Of a stretch of 64,000 bases of DNA, positions 37,901 to 49,967 are shown in pieces. Source of the DNA: Himantopus leucocephalus (Eukaryota > Chordata > Aves > Charadriiformes > Recurvirostridae). Each line of letters opens with the position of its first letter. Positions within the stretch are counted from its first letter, which is position 1. The notes below the pieces were generated by a model. That model did no database searches. It was not told where the DNA came from and saw nothing but the letters and a program-made list of their open reading frames with translations. Position numbers and translations under genes: made by a program. The stretch is from positions 40,964,485-41,028,484 of the forward strand of contig RSEF01000003.1 in assembly GCA_003993805.1 (NCBI GenBank), read 5' to 3'.

Positions 37901-39930
37901 TGCATGTGAACAGAAAGCAGATCTTTTACATGGTTGTCGATACAACAGGGGAAAGAAAGTACTGCAGCTAAGCTATGACAGAGAAAGATCGTTAGGAGAT
38001 GAATTTTAAATCAGAACAACTATTTCTGTTGTGTGATTTCTGAGATTGATTTTCCCCTATACAGGAACATAAGTTTGCCAAACAAGCAGCTGGTATAAGA
38101 AATTATTTGTACGGAAGTACAAACAAATTCTGCTCAATTCATTCTGTATGTTTATTTTCCTTTTTGATCCTTTACTGTATATTATTTTATGTCAGTCACC
38201 ACTTATGCCACTCTCCTTACAATCATTGAAGGAGTACACAAGTATGTTTATTATTTAAGTTCCCATAATCTGTGTAAGTAAAAAACACAAAATGAAAAAA
38301 TGACCTGTGACATAAAATAATAAGATGGAAGGTAAAATGAGCAACAGTCAGTGCAGCTTTTTGAGACAAATATTTAAAACTAAATTAAAAACTAACGAAC
38401 AAAGAGATAATAGAAGAGACGTTGGTACCAAAATCACTACAAATAAGATAGGAAAAGCTGGACAGACTTGGGCATTATAAAGCCTGTGTGATATTGGGTA
38501 CCTCTATAACACTTCATCAGTTCCAAAACAACAGATAAAAGATCGATCCTGGGTCACATCCCATCATAGCACAGCAGGGATTGAAGAGACATTACTAGGT
38601 CTGAAAATAAAGACTTGGGAAAAAGAAAGAAGACTAAGACAACTGGGACCATTTGACTGCTGCCTTATTTGAGGATAATGCTGCCCCCCATGCTGAAGTG
38701 AGAACAAAGACAGTGACAGATACATAGAAGGAAGAAGAGCATCAAGGTGTAAAACTCAGGAAGAAAAAAAAGAAAATTACCATGGTAAAGGCTATAATTT
38801 AAGACATTTTTATATCACCCAAATGAATGCACGTTTTGAGGACTGAATTTCAGAGATGAGAGGAACAGTGCAGTGACACTGCAGCGTGTGGGGAAGAACA
38901 GTCTCTATTCCTGATTAGCATCTCAGCATCCCACTGTCCTCCTTTATTGTTGTGTCTCCAAATAAATGAGTCACAGAAAAATCTCAGACAGAACGTTTTT
39001 TTTATTGAAAAACTCGCTCCTTTCTTCCCACTCTGCATCTTTTCCTTCTGCCCTCCTCCATCAGTCTCTGATTTTCAGTTAGGAAAATGCAGGGCCTATG
39101 CTTCAAATTATATTCAGTTTTGAAAATTTGCAACTTAAAAGAAAGCAAAAATACGTATGTTTTCAAATGGGCTACAAAGGAGAGGTCTTTGTCAGGTTTA
39201 CACTAGGCTGAAGGCTGAAAGAAGAGACAAGCTTTGTTTTTAAACAAATTTATTTTCCTTACGATTCTGTCTTCCGCCCAGGACACATGTATGATGAAGA
39301 ATGCATACATGCACGCTGTGGGAGGTGACAGAAATCATTATTTTGTTCTTAGAATCAGCAGTATATGTCATGAAATATGTGTAAGTAGTACATTCAGGCT
39401 CCAAGGCATGCTTTTTAATCTAGCAAGAACCCAATGCCAATTAAGTGGAAGTGCAGCAATTGCTTTGTTTCTCCACTTGCTAATGGTCTTACAAAATTTG
39501 TTGTTGCCCTTGTTGGCTTAAAGATTGGATCAAGAATAAAAAACCCCACAATGTTACCGTGACCTTTAGCAGGCATAACCACTGAATTTCTCTTCAATAA
39601 TATATCAGGAAAAAAGATCTCTTTATTAACATAAGATACAGCAATTTAAGTGCATATAAAAAGCAAAAAAAGGACAGCAAGAAGTCCACGTTATCAGTTA
39701 TGTTGTTTTTTTTAATATGAGTCATGTAAGAAAATTGTTCGACAGTGATAGCTACCATTAGCGTACAAAATGACTGTAAGACAATCCTTTACAGTTAAGA
39801 GTAATTAGCACAGTTCTGACACTTTCAGATGATAAAAACTCAATTTTCCAGCATTTTGATTCCTATTTTCAAGCCTCCATCCTAAAAATACTTTTAAAAA
39901 GACTTGATTCCATGTACATGGCTAATATAG
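31978..39930. other. Eight kilobases without a recognised gene
   Basis: No mobile element or RNA gene is visible. Isolated acceptor-like sites followed by short open runs occur (35543-35544, 36108-36109), as does a minus-strand candidate at 37401-37491 with CCCAG|GTAAGG as donor. None is backed by protein similarity. The GC-richer patch at 35200-35400 is open in several frames at once. Confidence 0.35.
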
Positions 39931-40529
39931 TGGTGTCAGGGTTTAACCCTGGCAAGCAGCTCAGCCCCACACAGCCACTCACTCACTCCCCCACCCAGTG
40001 GGATGGGGGAGAGAATCAGAAGGGCAAAAACAGGAAAACTTGTGGGCTGAGATAAAGACAGTCTAATAAAACGTAAAAAGAACAAATAACAACAACAAAA
40101 AACAATAAAGAGGAAAAGAAACAAAACCAAGAAAATAAGCGTTGCAAAACCCCTCCAGTTGTTCACCACCAACCAACTGATGCCCATCCAGTCCCTGATG
40201 AATGGCAGCCCCGGCCAGACTCCCTCCCCCGCTCCCTCCCCCCCCATTTTTATTGCTGAGCATGTTGCCATATGCTATGGAATATCCCTTTGGTGAGTTG
40301 GTCAGCTGTCCCGGCTGTGTCCCCTCCCAACCTCTTGTGGACTTCCAGCTAACTTGCTGGCAGGGCAGTGTGAAGAAAAAATATAAAAGCCCTTGACACT
40401 TTGGGAGCACTGATCAGCAATAACTGAAAAATCCCTCTGTTATCAACATTGGTTTGGTCACAAATCCAGAACAGCATCACGCGAGATAATGTGAGGAAAA
40501 TTAACACTATCCCAGTGAAAATCAGTACA
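39931..40529 (-). mobile_element. Solo LTR of an avian endogenous retrovirus
   Basis: On the minus strand the element starts with a TGTACTGATTTTCACTGGGA-type end and finishes in GGGTTAAACCC-type sequence, with a TG...CA structure. I know this pattern, including the conserved GTTGATAACA and CAGCTCAGCCCCACACAGCC blocks (the latter on the plus strand), from a retroviral LTR family common in neoavian genomes. An AATAAA signal lies on the minus strand near 40245. The flanks TATAG (left) and TATAT (right) look like a 5-bp target duplication with one change. No internal retroviral region adjoins it on either side, so it is probably a solo LTR left by recombination. The exact subfamily is not determined. 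Confidence 0.8.
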
Positions 40530-42147
40530 TATATACAGGTTGTCTGTATCATAAGATGCTCTAATAAATCCCTGCTTACAGTCTATTAGGGTTACAGTTT
40601 CCTTTTCCCTAACGACAGTTGCCCCAATTTTGTCTTCACTTACAAAGCCCCGCTCAGGAGTAACTTTACAGAAGACCATGATGCAGAATGCAACACAAGA
40701 TAAAGCTGTATGATCAGATTCAGTTGTCTTTATTCCTCTGAAGATAAAAAAAGGCAATATCTAAACAAAATGGAGCTCTAATGAGTTAACCTTGTGTCCC
40801 AATGGCAGCAATCGCGATACAGAGGACATGAGCGTGGGCAGAGGGGTCTAAGAGACAACGAGTGTCTAAGCTCGCACGGCAGCTTGTGCAACTGCTACTA
40901 CTTCCATTCATTTGGGGCTTCATTGATAACCCTAACCAATGGGAAACTCTGTTCTTAAATGTGAAAGCCCCTTTGGTTATGGAGGCCATCTGCAAGAGTA
41001 AGGAAGCCCGTGCTGCCTTTGAAGGAGGTGTCCGGCACCGGGGCCTCTGGGAGGACTGGATCCCCAGCCACAACAGGGACTCAGTTTGGGCAGGGGCAGG
41101 GGGTCCAGGGTCTGAATCACAGCTGAGCTGCTGGACAAACCTCACTTTTTAGCCACCTTTTAGTGTTAGCAAAATAAAAAAGCAAAGCAGCGTAAAGGTG
41201 ATTTCTTGTCTTTCAGTAAGCTGCTTTCCCCCAGGACAGGAGTGGAGTAACCCGCGGTGGCACTGTCTACTTGAAGAGGAACGCGCAAAATGCGTGTGGC
41301 TGTGCTGATGTGAGGGTGCCACACCAAAACTACCAAGAATTGAACCCCGTTCACTTGGAAGGTAAATTTTTATTTGCTTTTTCTGCTCTTGGAATACACT
41401 CAAGTTTACATTATTAGGTTTTCTATCTACATATAGACTGTGTGTCTCCCCTTTCACAATTTCATCCAGAGTTTTCTAATTGGTGAGCACAGTAAATTAC
41501 AGGGATTCAGAGAAGCGGGTGGATGCATTTCCTTTCTTTGGGGGACCAAAATAGCAAAGGCCAGCTCTGGTTTGAAAAGCTGCAGATAGTGCCAGACCTC
41601 CTGTTAAAGGCACGTGAAATGGTTCCAAGAGGACAGGAAGATTTTTTAATGAGCTAGTCAAGTTGCTGTAAGGTTGTCATTAAAAACAATGAACGATTCT
41701 GCTTTGCCAGTTGGCTAATATATCCCTGATTGGATTATTGTTGTGTACTGAATTCTGAAACATTTAAAGACAAGTTCCTCAGGGTTTGGGTTTTTTTTTT
41801 TTTAAATATCTTTGCAATGTGAAATGACTTAGTAGGCTGATTGAAAGCATCACAGAAGGAGAGAAATGAAGTTCATCTGATTCCAGTATCTAAATAAGAA
41901 TGGCTGCAACATACATATGAAAATCAGGGAGTCAAATAATAAGCTCATATCAATATTGGAAACATCTTAACTTTGGTCTTAAAAGCTAGACACTTAGAAG
42001 TGACGTATGTCAGTTGTTCAGCAGCAAAATGCTTCAATGCTACTAAACAGGTAGCGACAAAACCCAGGCTGTCTTCAACCAAACAAGGTAAATATTTCCA
42101 CTGAATTCAATGTGACAAGTCTCCTACTGTTATGGTTTGTTCTAGGA
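40530..42147. other. Sequence between the LTR and a CR1, no gene supported
   Basis: A minus-strand open frame of 99 codons (40458-40757) runs from this flank into the LTR, so it cannot be an old intact gene. Plus and minus frames overlap around 40790-41150. A T13 run lies at 41791-41803. Nothing further is recognised. Confidence 0.35.
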
Positions 42148-42481
42148 CAGAATCACAGAATCACAGAATGGTCAGGGTTGGAAAGGACCTCTGGAGATCA
42201 TCTAGTCCAACCCCCCTGCCAGAGCAGGGTTACCTACAGCAGGTTGCACAGGACGGCATCCAGGTGGGTTTTGAATGTCTCCAGTGTGGGACACTCCACC
42301 ACCTCTCTGGACAGCCTGTTCCAGTGCTCTGCCACCCTTAAAGTAAAGTTCCTCCGCATGTTTAGATGGAACGTCGTATATTCAAGTTTGTGCCCATTAC
42401 CTCTTGTCCTGTCACTGGGTACCACTGAAAAAAACTCTTCCCATCCACCTGGCTCCCTCCCTTTAAGTATTTATACTTAAC
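42148..42481 (-). mobile_element. CR1 LINE fragment, 3' end with end of ORF2
   Basis: Read on the minus strand this is the 3' part of a chicken-repeat-1 LINE, ending in the tandem octamer-like tail seen on the plus strand as AATCACAGAATCACAGAATG. The minus frame 42234-42425 is the end of the ORF2 protein (reverse transcriptase/endonuclease), with the typical [20 protein letters not shown] block followed by the short C-terminus and stop. The element is truncated at its 5' end, as nearly all CR1 copies are. It is an inactive fossil. It interrupts the stretch between 41 and 43.7 kb without a visible target duplication, which fits CR1 biology. Confidence 0.92.
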
Positions 42482-43772
42482 AGTATAGAACAAAGATCTA
42501 AGGCAATGAATAGTATTATAGCATGTAGAAATAATGGGAGGTATAGTAAATGAAACCTGGGAGAATCTGTGGATAGCACAGCATGCTAAAAATAACTTCC
42601 ATGCTGTGACTTGTAATAGTCCTGAGTGATAATAACCTTAATTTTTCTGTTTCTTTGAGGTCTAGTAGCTTTAGTACCATATTGGAGCACCAAGTGATTG
42701 TAGTGCAGAGAGAGGATTAATGACACTTTCTGAATCTCTTACAGAAGCAAATGGACTTTTTTTTAGAGGCAACCCATCCACACTTTGATCCAACACGCAT
42801 GACAAAATGAAGAGATGTGTATTTACATAGATATCAGGCCTTGGAAAAAAAGATATAAATAATAGCCTCCAATGGGTCAGGTAACTCATCATGGTATCTC
42901 ACTATGTATTGAATTCCATCCCTGCACAATGAATGGGAACTATCAGACATCATTGTTTGAAATGAGGCCAGCTGCTGTTACTGCAAAAGGTAATTAACTT
43001 TTACCACATAATTGTCTTTAATTTCCAAAAATATACACTGTAATTGGAACATTTTGGTGTGATTTATAAAATACAATATGAAGGTTTGGGGTTTGGCTTG
43101 ATTTACAAAGTTGGTTGTTAAAGTTATTTTTTCTCTCCAAAATGACTCTTCTCTTCAGGTAAAACGTGTAATAGGAAGTATTTTGATAGCTATACGGAGT
43201 TAGTATTAGGAATGGCCTTGATCACAAAGGGCACCAGGTTTGCTAGTAATAGCCTTGTATGTCTGAGTTTTGGAATGAGCTGGGAAGAGCTGGAGGTGCA
43301 TTTGGAAAGTCAGCTTATTAAAAACCCTCCTCAGCATGCTCTGTCCTTTGTGGCATCCCACTGTGGGCACTAAGCCAACACAGTGCAAATGCATCAACCT
43401 AAATGACTGTTTGTCCTAAATACGCTCTGATTTTTTGACTTTCGTATTTGCCTTGTAGCTTTTCTAGTCTTTGTATTAAATTTAGTGTGTTTATAACAGG
43501 ACTTAGATACTTAAGCATCTTCAAGGACCTTGTGGAAGACATGTTGATAAATACTGGGATTTCTTCTATAATCCCGCCATGGATATTTTATTTATAATGC
43601 TGTAATAGTCTGCAGAACTTATGCAGCTTCAGGACCATGTGTGAGATACTGCAGAGCTACAAGAAATGAGAGAGTCTAGCAGAAAATATATTATTAGAGA
43701 TCCCAAATTTGAAAAGATGGTGACTAACAGTACTCAAGGTACTTGAGGTGCTTGTTCCCATTTCTTTTACAG
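42482..43772. other. AT-rich stretch, nothing recognised
   Basis: Small open frames on both strands look random. No repeat is seen. Confidence 0.4.
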
Positions 43773-43885
43773 TGAATAAAATTAAGCATGGCCTCTGTTG
43801 TCAGGAAGAGGTAGAAGATGAGAACTATATGCTTTCTCGGTTGATGACGCTGGAAGAATTTCGAGACACAGATGAAAACTGGTAG
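43773..43885 (+). other. Candidate coding exon with acidic peptide
   Basis: The acceptor is CCCATTTCTTTTACAG (AG at 43771-43772). The frame that enters in phase 1 is open for 36 codons, with the acidic stretch EEVEDENYMLSRLMTLEEF, and reaches TAG at 43883. The stop overlaps a weak donor (CTG|GTAGTG at 43881/43882), so it could be a last coding exon or an internal exon ending in phase 2. Composition is more protein-like than most frames in the window, but I cannot assign a family. Confidence 0.22.
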
Positions 43886-44118
43886 TGTATAAATGGAAGG
43901 ACAGTTTTCTGAACAAATGAAAGGCTATCTGTTTTGATTACATAAAAAATACAGTTGAGGGAGCATCTATCCTGCATTGGGATGCTGCATCTAGTACTTG
44001 GCCCAAAGCACGTTTGTCCTCTAGGATGAATTATCTAATTGCTGATGCAAAATTTAGGGAGATCTAATGTTGTTTCCCAGGTGCATACCGAAGAGAGGGT
44101 TTGGATTAAGCCCCAGTG

Positions 44119-44173
44119 ATTGTGGTGGGACTGCTCTGAGGATCCNATTGTGGTGGGAGTGCTCTGAGGATCT
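44119..44173 (+). repeat. 27-bp duplication flanking a single N
   Basis: Bases 44119-44145 and 44147-44173 match with two differences around an N at 44146. It has the same form as the other unmerged contig overlaps in this window. Confidence 0.8.
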
Positions 44174-45229
44174 GGAGCCATGATTAGCTGGGACACCACC
44201 ACCACAACTGCCCTCTTTTGCAGCCAGTGCAACAGCAGCACGTTTCTGATAAACTGAAAACAGGCTTACCTCCACTTACACCCCTTTTTAAAAAATAATA
44301 ATTATGTTTACTCAGACTTGAATAAAGACTTGGTCGAAGCTTTTCTGACAGTAGCTGGATTACAGAGAAAACAAGAGTGTATCACCAGCCGTAGGCAGCT
44401 AACTAGCTCCCAGTATGCTCAAGAGGTTGGTGGCTGTGGGATGGCAGGGCTGGAGTCCAGACCTGGCTCATGAGACGCCTGCGTGATGCATCTGGTAAAT
44501 GAATCTGTCTGAAAGCACACAAGTTTATTATACTAGGCCCCAGCTTATTTAATTTGTGAAATCCTAGTGAATCACAAATCCAGACAGAGTGACAAAATTC
44601 ATAGCACTACATTAATTTCTGGCATTATTTTGTTTATTAGATTTATTGTGACTGATTGCTATTTTCTGCATGACTGCAGTCATATATGGAGATATATGAA
44701 GTTATTTTCACTCATGGATAAGTCTCCATAGTGTGTTGGCTCATTGCAAGCAAAACAACTGTAAAATAATATTATTCATAGATACAGAAGACCCATTTAG
44801 CAAAGAACTGTCTGGAAAGAGGATCCTTGTGTGGTATTTTTTGTCAGTTAGAAAACATGAGCTTGGATGGTTTTCCAATAGCATGGAGTTCAGTAGGAGG
44901 CATTTTGTGAAAGGAATGGGTTATGTGATAATAAAATTTATCTTCTTATTACTGATTCTCATTTTCCTCCTCTTGTTTCGTTGATCCAAATGTTCCCTTT
45001 TGTGCAATTTTCTAGTTATGCTAACTAAAAACATAAGTTTCAGTATTTAATACTGTGGATACTGAAACACAATTCATTTGAATAGTCAGAAAACTACCAG
45101 CTGTTATAAGCCTACACACATCTTCAGCTACTGTTCGCAGTCTCCTTTGATTGTTTAATTGTCCAATTTCAACTATCTGCTTTCATTATTATGTATCTAT
45201 TTGCTTTGTTTCTTGAGTGTCCTACAGGG

Positions 45230-45247
45230 TTTTTTTTTTTTTTTTTT
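45230..45247 (+). repeat. Poly-T run of 18
   Basis: T homopolymer followed by CCAG. No recognisable element is attached. Confidence 0.75.
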
Positions 45248-45707
45248 CCAGAAGTGTACAGAAGTTTAACAAACATATCTTTGGGTACAAATGTAATTTG
45301 ATAATTTGCTATCAAAACTTCAAACCCTTAGTGAGTTAGTGTGCTCAGAAACAAGCCTCTGAAATATTAAGAGATTGATGCCTAAGTATCACAAAAAGAG
45401 AGCTTCGGTTAAAAAAGAAACAGTCCCTCTACTCTCTTGATATTCAACTTATTGAATCAAGTGGAGAGGAAGTTACAGATTAATCAAATGAATATTCTCA
45501 CTCAGTCCAGAGCAGTGAAATCAGTTCTGAGAAGATGTCCATATTTTTATTTTAAAAGGGCATTAAGTCAGAGACTATTTCCTTTTTGTCTACATAAAAC
45601 ACAAGATACTCAAAGTCCAGAAGGGTCAAAATCATAAAAAGTTTGGCAATGGACTATTGCTTACCCTACAAACATCTTTAAAAGTTTTGCTGATTTGGTG
45701 AAAAAAG

Positions 45708-45729
45708 GTCCATACATTATTGTATGGAC
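45708..45729 (+). repeat. Perfect 9-bp-arm hairpin
   Basis: GTCCATACA and TGTATGGAC are fully complementary with a TTAT loop. The stem is too short for a typical pre-miRNA. Confidence 0.5.
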
Positions 45730-46639
45730 ATTTGGTCATCTAAGAATTTCAAGGTGGTGCAGAATGTAATTAAATGCGTTACAGCTGCTGATCCTCAGTA
45801 CCCATTTGATCTATTTTTACTGCATTAAAACAAATGGAACATGTGTTTGCTATCCACCCAAAGTCTACTGACTATGTAATATATGTTTTTCATAAAAAGT
45901 CATGATAATTTTCAAAGTGAATTCAATTTAACTAACATTGGATTATAAATACGATGTGCCAAAGACCTCTTTATACCTTTTGGACACAATGTCTAGCAGG
46001 TGTTTATCAATGCAACATTTTTGAAAATGAAGGCATCACTTTGACATCCCTTTGTTTTGTAGTGGTTTTCGTCTGCACTTGGTGGTGGAAATGGGAAACA
46101 GTCCTAAAAGCTGTTCATATTTTACATTAATATATAACATAGTATGTTGCCGTGCACCCATCCCAGTGAATGTAGTTATTATGTATAGTATGCAATTCTG
46201 TCATTCTTTCTTACAACTATTATCTTATTGCCTGATCTTTTTTCACTGGAAGCAATGGGAATTCTGCTGTTGACCCTAGACAAAGCAGCAATCAAGTCCT
46301 TGCTCAGCAAGCAGTCCTATTGATTTCACTCAAATCACTCGCAGGTCATGGTACTACTCAACATGAATCAGAATGATAAAATAAAGCTGTAGGTCCCCTT
46401 TTTACACAAGGGAGTACAATGATGCAGAGAAAACAAACTATCTGAACCTCTCTCCTCAGACTGTCTTGACATCAAGTCCATTTGTATTATGAATACACAG
46501 CTTCTTCACTTCGAAATGTTTGCCCAGGTATAATATATTAATATTTTTATTCAACAAATGCAAGATGAGCAGTGGGAAAACTACTACCTATTCTTAGGGC
46601 AAACTTAAGCCGTACTTACATGGCACAAGGTCATAATCT

Positions 46640-47202
46640 TTTGTGGTCATTCTTTATATGTGTGCTTATATCTTCTATTTATTCCATACTTTTTTTCCTA
46701 TCTATGAAATTACTTCTTTATTGCCTATACTCTCATTTGCTTCTTGACACTACCTTTTTTCCCATCTCCAGTTCTTTTGCATGTTTTGTTTTTATTTCCA
46801 TTTCTTCAATGACATTCTTCATTTCCACTCTTTTTGTTGTTATTTTTCTTACTCCTGCATTCTCTCTCCCTCTGCCCTTGTTTGTTAAATCTTTCTCCTA
46901 CATCTTCTTAGACACCATTTCATTTTCTGCTTCTGTGCTCTGAGAAGACAGACATTCTCCCTTTTAATGATTGCTTTTTCCATCACAATTGCTGCATCTT
47001 TAAATTTGCTGTTCTCTTTCTCAGGTTGCAGTAAGTTTTATCTGGTCCACTTTTCTATTTTCCCTCCAGTTCTACCTTCCCACTTCCCCTTCATTTAGTC
47101 TATTCTAGCTGTTGTCTGTGGTCTATCTTATTCTAACTTATTTTGCACTTTCACTACCACTTTATTTCACTTGATCCTCTGCCATCTTGTTCTGTTTCCC
47201 AG
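46640..47202 (+). repeat. Pyrimidine-rich strand of about 560 bp ending at an acceptor
   Basis: The plus strand is dominated by T and C for more than half a kilobase, with many TCTT and TTTC units, and stops at CTGTTTCCCAG (AG at 47201-47202). The 123-codon open frame in it (46572-46943) is almost all F, L, S and I because of the base bias and is not a gene. After the AG a frame of 13 codons (RNTDGEPDMKTAQ) precedes a stop. The stretch may be an ancient simple-sequence expansion. It would also be a very strong polypyrimidine-tract protein target if transcribed. Confidence 0.45.
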
Positions 47203-48886
47203 AGGAACACGGACGGTGAACCTGACATGAAAACGGCACAATAGAGGCAGATGAGAGTTGATTAATTCCCGCCCACCTCCCTTCCATTCTTCTGCAGTCA
47301 CTCTGCTCAGAGCTTGAGAAGTGGAACAGAAAGGTGGGAAGATATGAAACTACATGTTGAAGTGTGATCACCAATGTGCTTCAGACTACATAGTTATTAC
47401 TGTTTTGATTGCTCTTCTAATGGGGAAGCAGAACTCTCTCTAACAGAGAGATATGGGCTGATAGGTTTTCCTGAAAAACTAGCCAAGACTAAAATTCGGC
47501 TGCAGTTATTATTAAAATAATGTCAGAACACGCACATACATAATATGACCCTAGTTACAAAGAATTTACAATGAAAGAAACACCCCAAAACCTAAAGTTA
47601 AAGACTGGGGAATAAAATGGACGTATGAGTTGAACAAGTATTTGCCTTATGTTCTTATCCAGGCTTTAGCCAGACAGCTTATTCTTTCATGATTTTCCAC
47701 AGTGAAAACATGTTCAAATGAAATTCATCAATTCCAAGAAGCCCATATTAATTTTGCATAGATAACTGAGTTTTGCATAATTACTTAAATTGGATCAAAG
47801 TAGTAACTGCTTCAGGATTCTCCCTCACTGGGAAGTCTTTGGTATAGTTTCTACGCAGATGGTAAAGCTGAAGCACCCTGAGTTCACACGAAACAGTTTC
47901 TTGAGAGCAATGGTGGAACAGGCAGCAAAATATTCTTTTACAAAGCAAGTCCACAATAGATTTTGTGTTCACTTGAACAACTGAACTCATGGAAGATGTC
48001 AGTGGTGACCACTGGGTATCCTAGTTCTGGAAAAAGAAGTGGTCTGAGAGCCCACTCCCTGCTTTTTCAAATGTCAAAAGTAGTTTTGTTACTCCAGATG
48101 AAAACATGAAGCTTCTTTCTCATCCTGAGCCCACATTTCAATATTGCTCATGCACTGTGAAGCCCTCTGGAAAATTTCAGTTGGGGAACAGATATTTCTG
48201 CTAAGGCTATAATCCTTGCATGCCAGAGCTGCTGAAAACCACCATTTGTGATAGTGTGGCAATTATTTTCCAGGTGCCATGGCAACAAAGTAGAAAAGGA
48301 GCCTCTTCCTCCCCTGGCCCCGAATCCCTGAAGGCACGATCCTTCAGGCTACCTTGGGGCTGATTTGGGAGATCCAAGCAGAATGCAAATGTGTTGAAGC
48401 AAACTACGCTCTAAAAAGCAGCAGGGGAAAAGATGACTATTTTCTGTTACTTATGCATTTAGCAACATCCAAAGTTTTAGTTTTCTATGGAATACTTTTC
48501 TGAATTTCGGCATAAATTGGTGCTCTGGCCATGTAAACATTACTGTGTTTACCTTTCACTCCAAGCTGTGACTTCCTCCACTATGTGTTACTTTGCAGCA
48601 CGTTTAATTCCACAACGGCATCAATCAGTTCCTTACAAACTGGGGTTATTTTCCAGCCAAAAAGTGTTCTTAAGACTTTTATTTGTGAGTCAAGAATGCA
48701 TTGCTGTATGAGCTAAAGCTGTTTTAATGAGCTTACTTAAGGTGGTTTATTTGGCTTTGCTTTGTTTTTAACCCTGGATTCTCCCTCATATCAACAGGTG
48801 TAGTAAAAACATAATACATTTTTCAGAGATAGAGACTCACTAATGGCAGGTGCCATTAGCTTGCCTGTCCTGATTTCTTGCCGCAG
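47203..48886. other. No supported gene; two acceptor-like sites
   Basis: A further acceptor (ATTATTTTCCAG, AG at 48272-48273) is followed by CHGNKVEKEPLPPLAPNP and a stop in one frame and a 29-codon frame in another. No donor or protein match supports either. The overlapping frames at 47781-47990 are open on both strands. Confidence 0.3.
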
Positions 48887-48979
48887 ACCACAAAATCTCC
48901 CCATGCTGACTCTGGCTTGAGCTCGGTAATTGTTTTTGATGAAATCACATCTTCTGAGGAGGCATGTGGGACTGAAAAG
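48887..48979 (+). other. Candidate internal exon, 93 nt, phase 0-0
   Basis: The acceptor CCTGATTTCTTGCCGCAG (AG at 48885-48886) and the donor GAAAAG|GTAAAT (48979/48980) flank 31 open codons, including SSVIVFDEITSSEEACGTEK. The frame is phase 0 at both ends. It can be joined in phase to the candidate exons at 50426, 51971 and 53624. The peptide is not recognised. Base composition is less AT-biased than the neighbourhood. Confidence 0.25.
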
Positions 48980-49758
48980 GTAAATTCAGTGTCAAATTAC
49001 GTAGTAGATTAAATGTATGAGTCTTTCACCTCTTGAGACTTACCTTAGGCTTTCATTCTGAAATACAAAGTGCACCAAATAAATGCATTTATAAATTGTT
49101 GGAGAGAGTGGCATGGATGATATATAGGCAGGATGGTGCATGAGTTTCCTGGACTCTGGATTTAGTATGCCTTTGCCTTTAACTGAGTAAGAGACAGACA
49201 GGCTTAGAAAGATGTTCAAAGCAGCTCACGTATCACCAAGCTGTTTTATAGGAGTGAGGCTAATTTTGTAGTAAGAAAAACTTGCTAGTGTAATACAGTA
49301 TTGTTGGCCAGAACTCTGCAAACTAATTTTTCAGTTCAGCAGTGGAATTGAGGGAAAATAAAAATTTGTATCAGGTAGAGAATCATTCTTTTGTTCTACA
49401 TACTGGTGGGATGCACACCAGTCTCCACTGGCATGAGTCAGTGCGATACATGATCCCAGGTGGACGTATCTCCTCCTTCCTTCTCCTTTATAGTGGTAAA
49501 TTATATAGCTTTAGTTTAGTTCTCATTGTTGCATAGCCAAAATATTCATGGGCAATAAGGTTCTGCATTTTATTAAGTATTACCAAATATTGTTTATTTG
49601 CATCAAAAACTATTGCAAGAAGTTGAAGAGTTTCATCTTCTTAGGAGACTCTGTGTTGGTCAGCGTCTTTGAAGTACTCTCATTATTTCTAACATGTTTT
49701 TTACTGACCTTTAATAGAACTGACTTTCTGCTGCTAAATCAAAGTGTTTGTCCTTTAG

Positions 49759-49967
49759 GTCGTTGTTTATGACCAGTTCCACAGGCAGTCTGCTGCATAC
49801 TCCCCATCACTCTGTTGCTGTTGTTTTGCTCACACATCAAGCAAGCACCCTCCCAGTTTGGGGCGTTGTGTTGTCAGTCCATGGACACAAACATGTGGAA
49901 GCTCTCCTGACTTCTAAGTACAGTAGCACTGGTGAAATCAGCATAGCGTTAATAAACAGAAACAAAG
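49759..49967 (+). other. Candidate internal exon, 209 nt, phase 2-1
   Basis: The acceptor GTGTTTGTCCTTTAG ends at 49758, and two donor options follow (AAAG|GTAGTG at 49967/49968 and GAAG|GTAAAA at 49976/49977). One frame is open for about 69 codons. The minus strand is also open across much of it. No family is recognised, and it does not fit in phase with its phase 0-0 neighbours. Confidence 0.15.

Larger units (their letters stand above)
43886..46639. other. AT-rich stretch with an assembly join and a T tract
   Basis: Apart from the single-N join at 44146, a T18 run and a hairpin listed separately, no gene or element is seen. The T run is followed by CCAG, which makes an acceptor-like site, but the frames after it close quickly. 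Confidence 0.4.

Noticed and set aside
40458..40757. 99-codon minus-strand frame beside the LTR
   Set aside because: It continues into the inserted LTR, so its end cannot belong to an older gene. No polypurine tract is seen next to the LTR that would make it retroviral.
46572..46943. 123-codon frame that looks like a multi-pass membrane protein
   Set aside because: The F/L/S/I-rich peptide is a direct result of the pyrimidine-rich strand. There are no splice sites or homology to support it.
48274..48330. Acceptor followed by a short proline-rich frame and a stop
   Set aside because: It could be joined in phase to 43881, but another frame is open even longer and neither has independent support. 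Chance chaining is easy.
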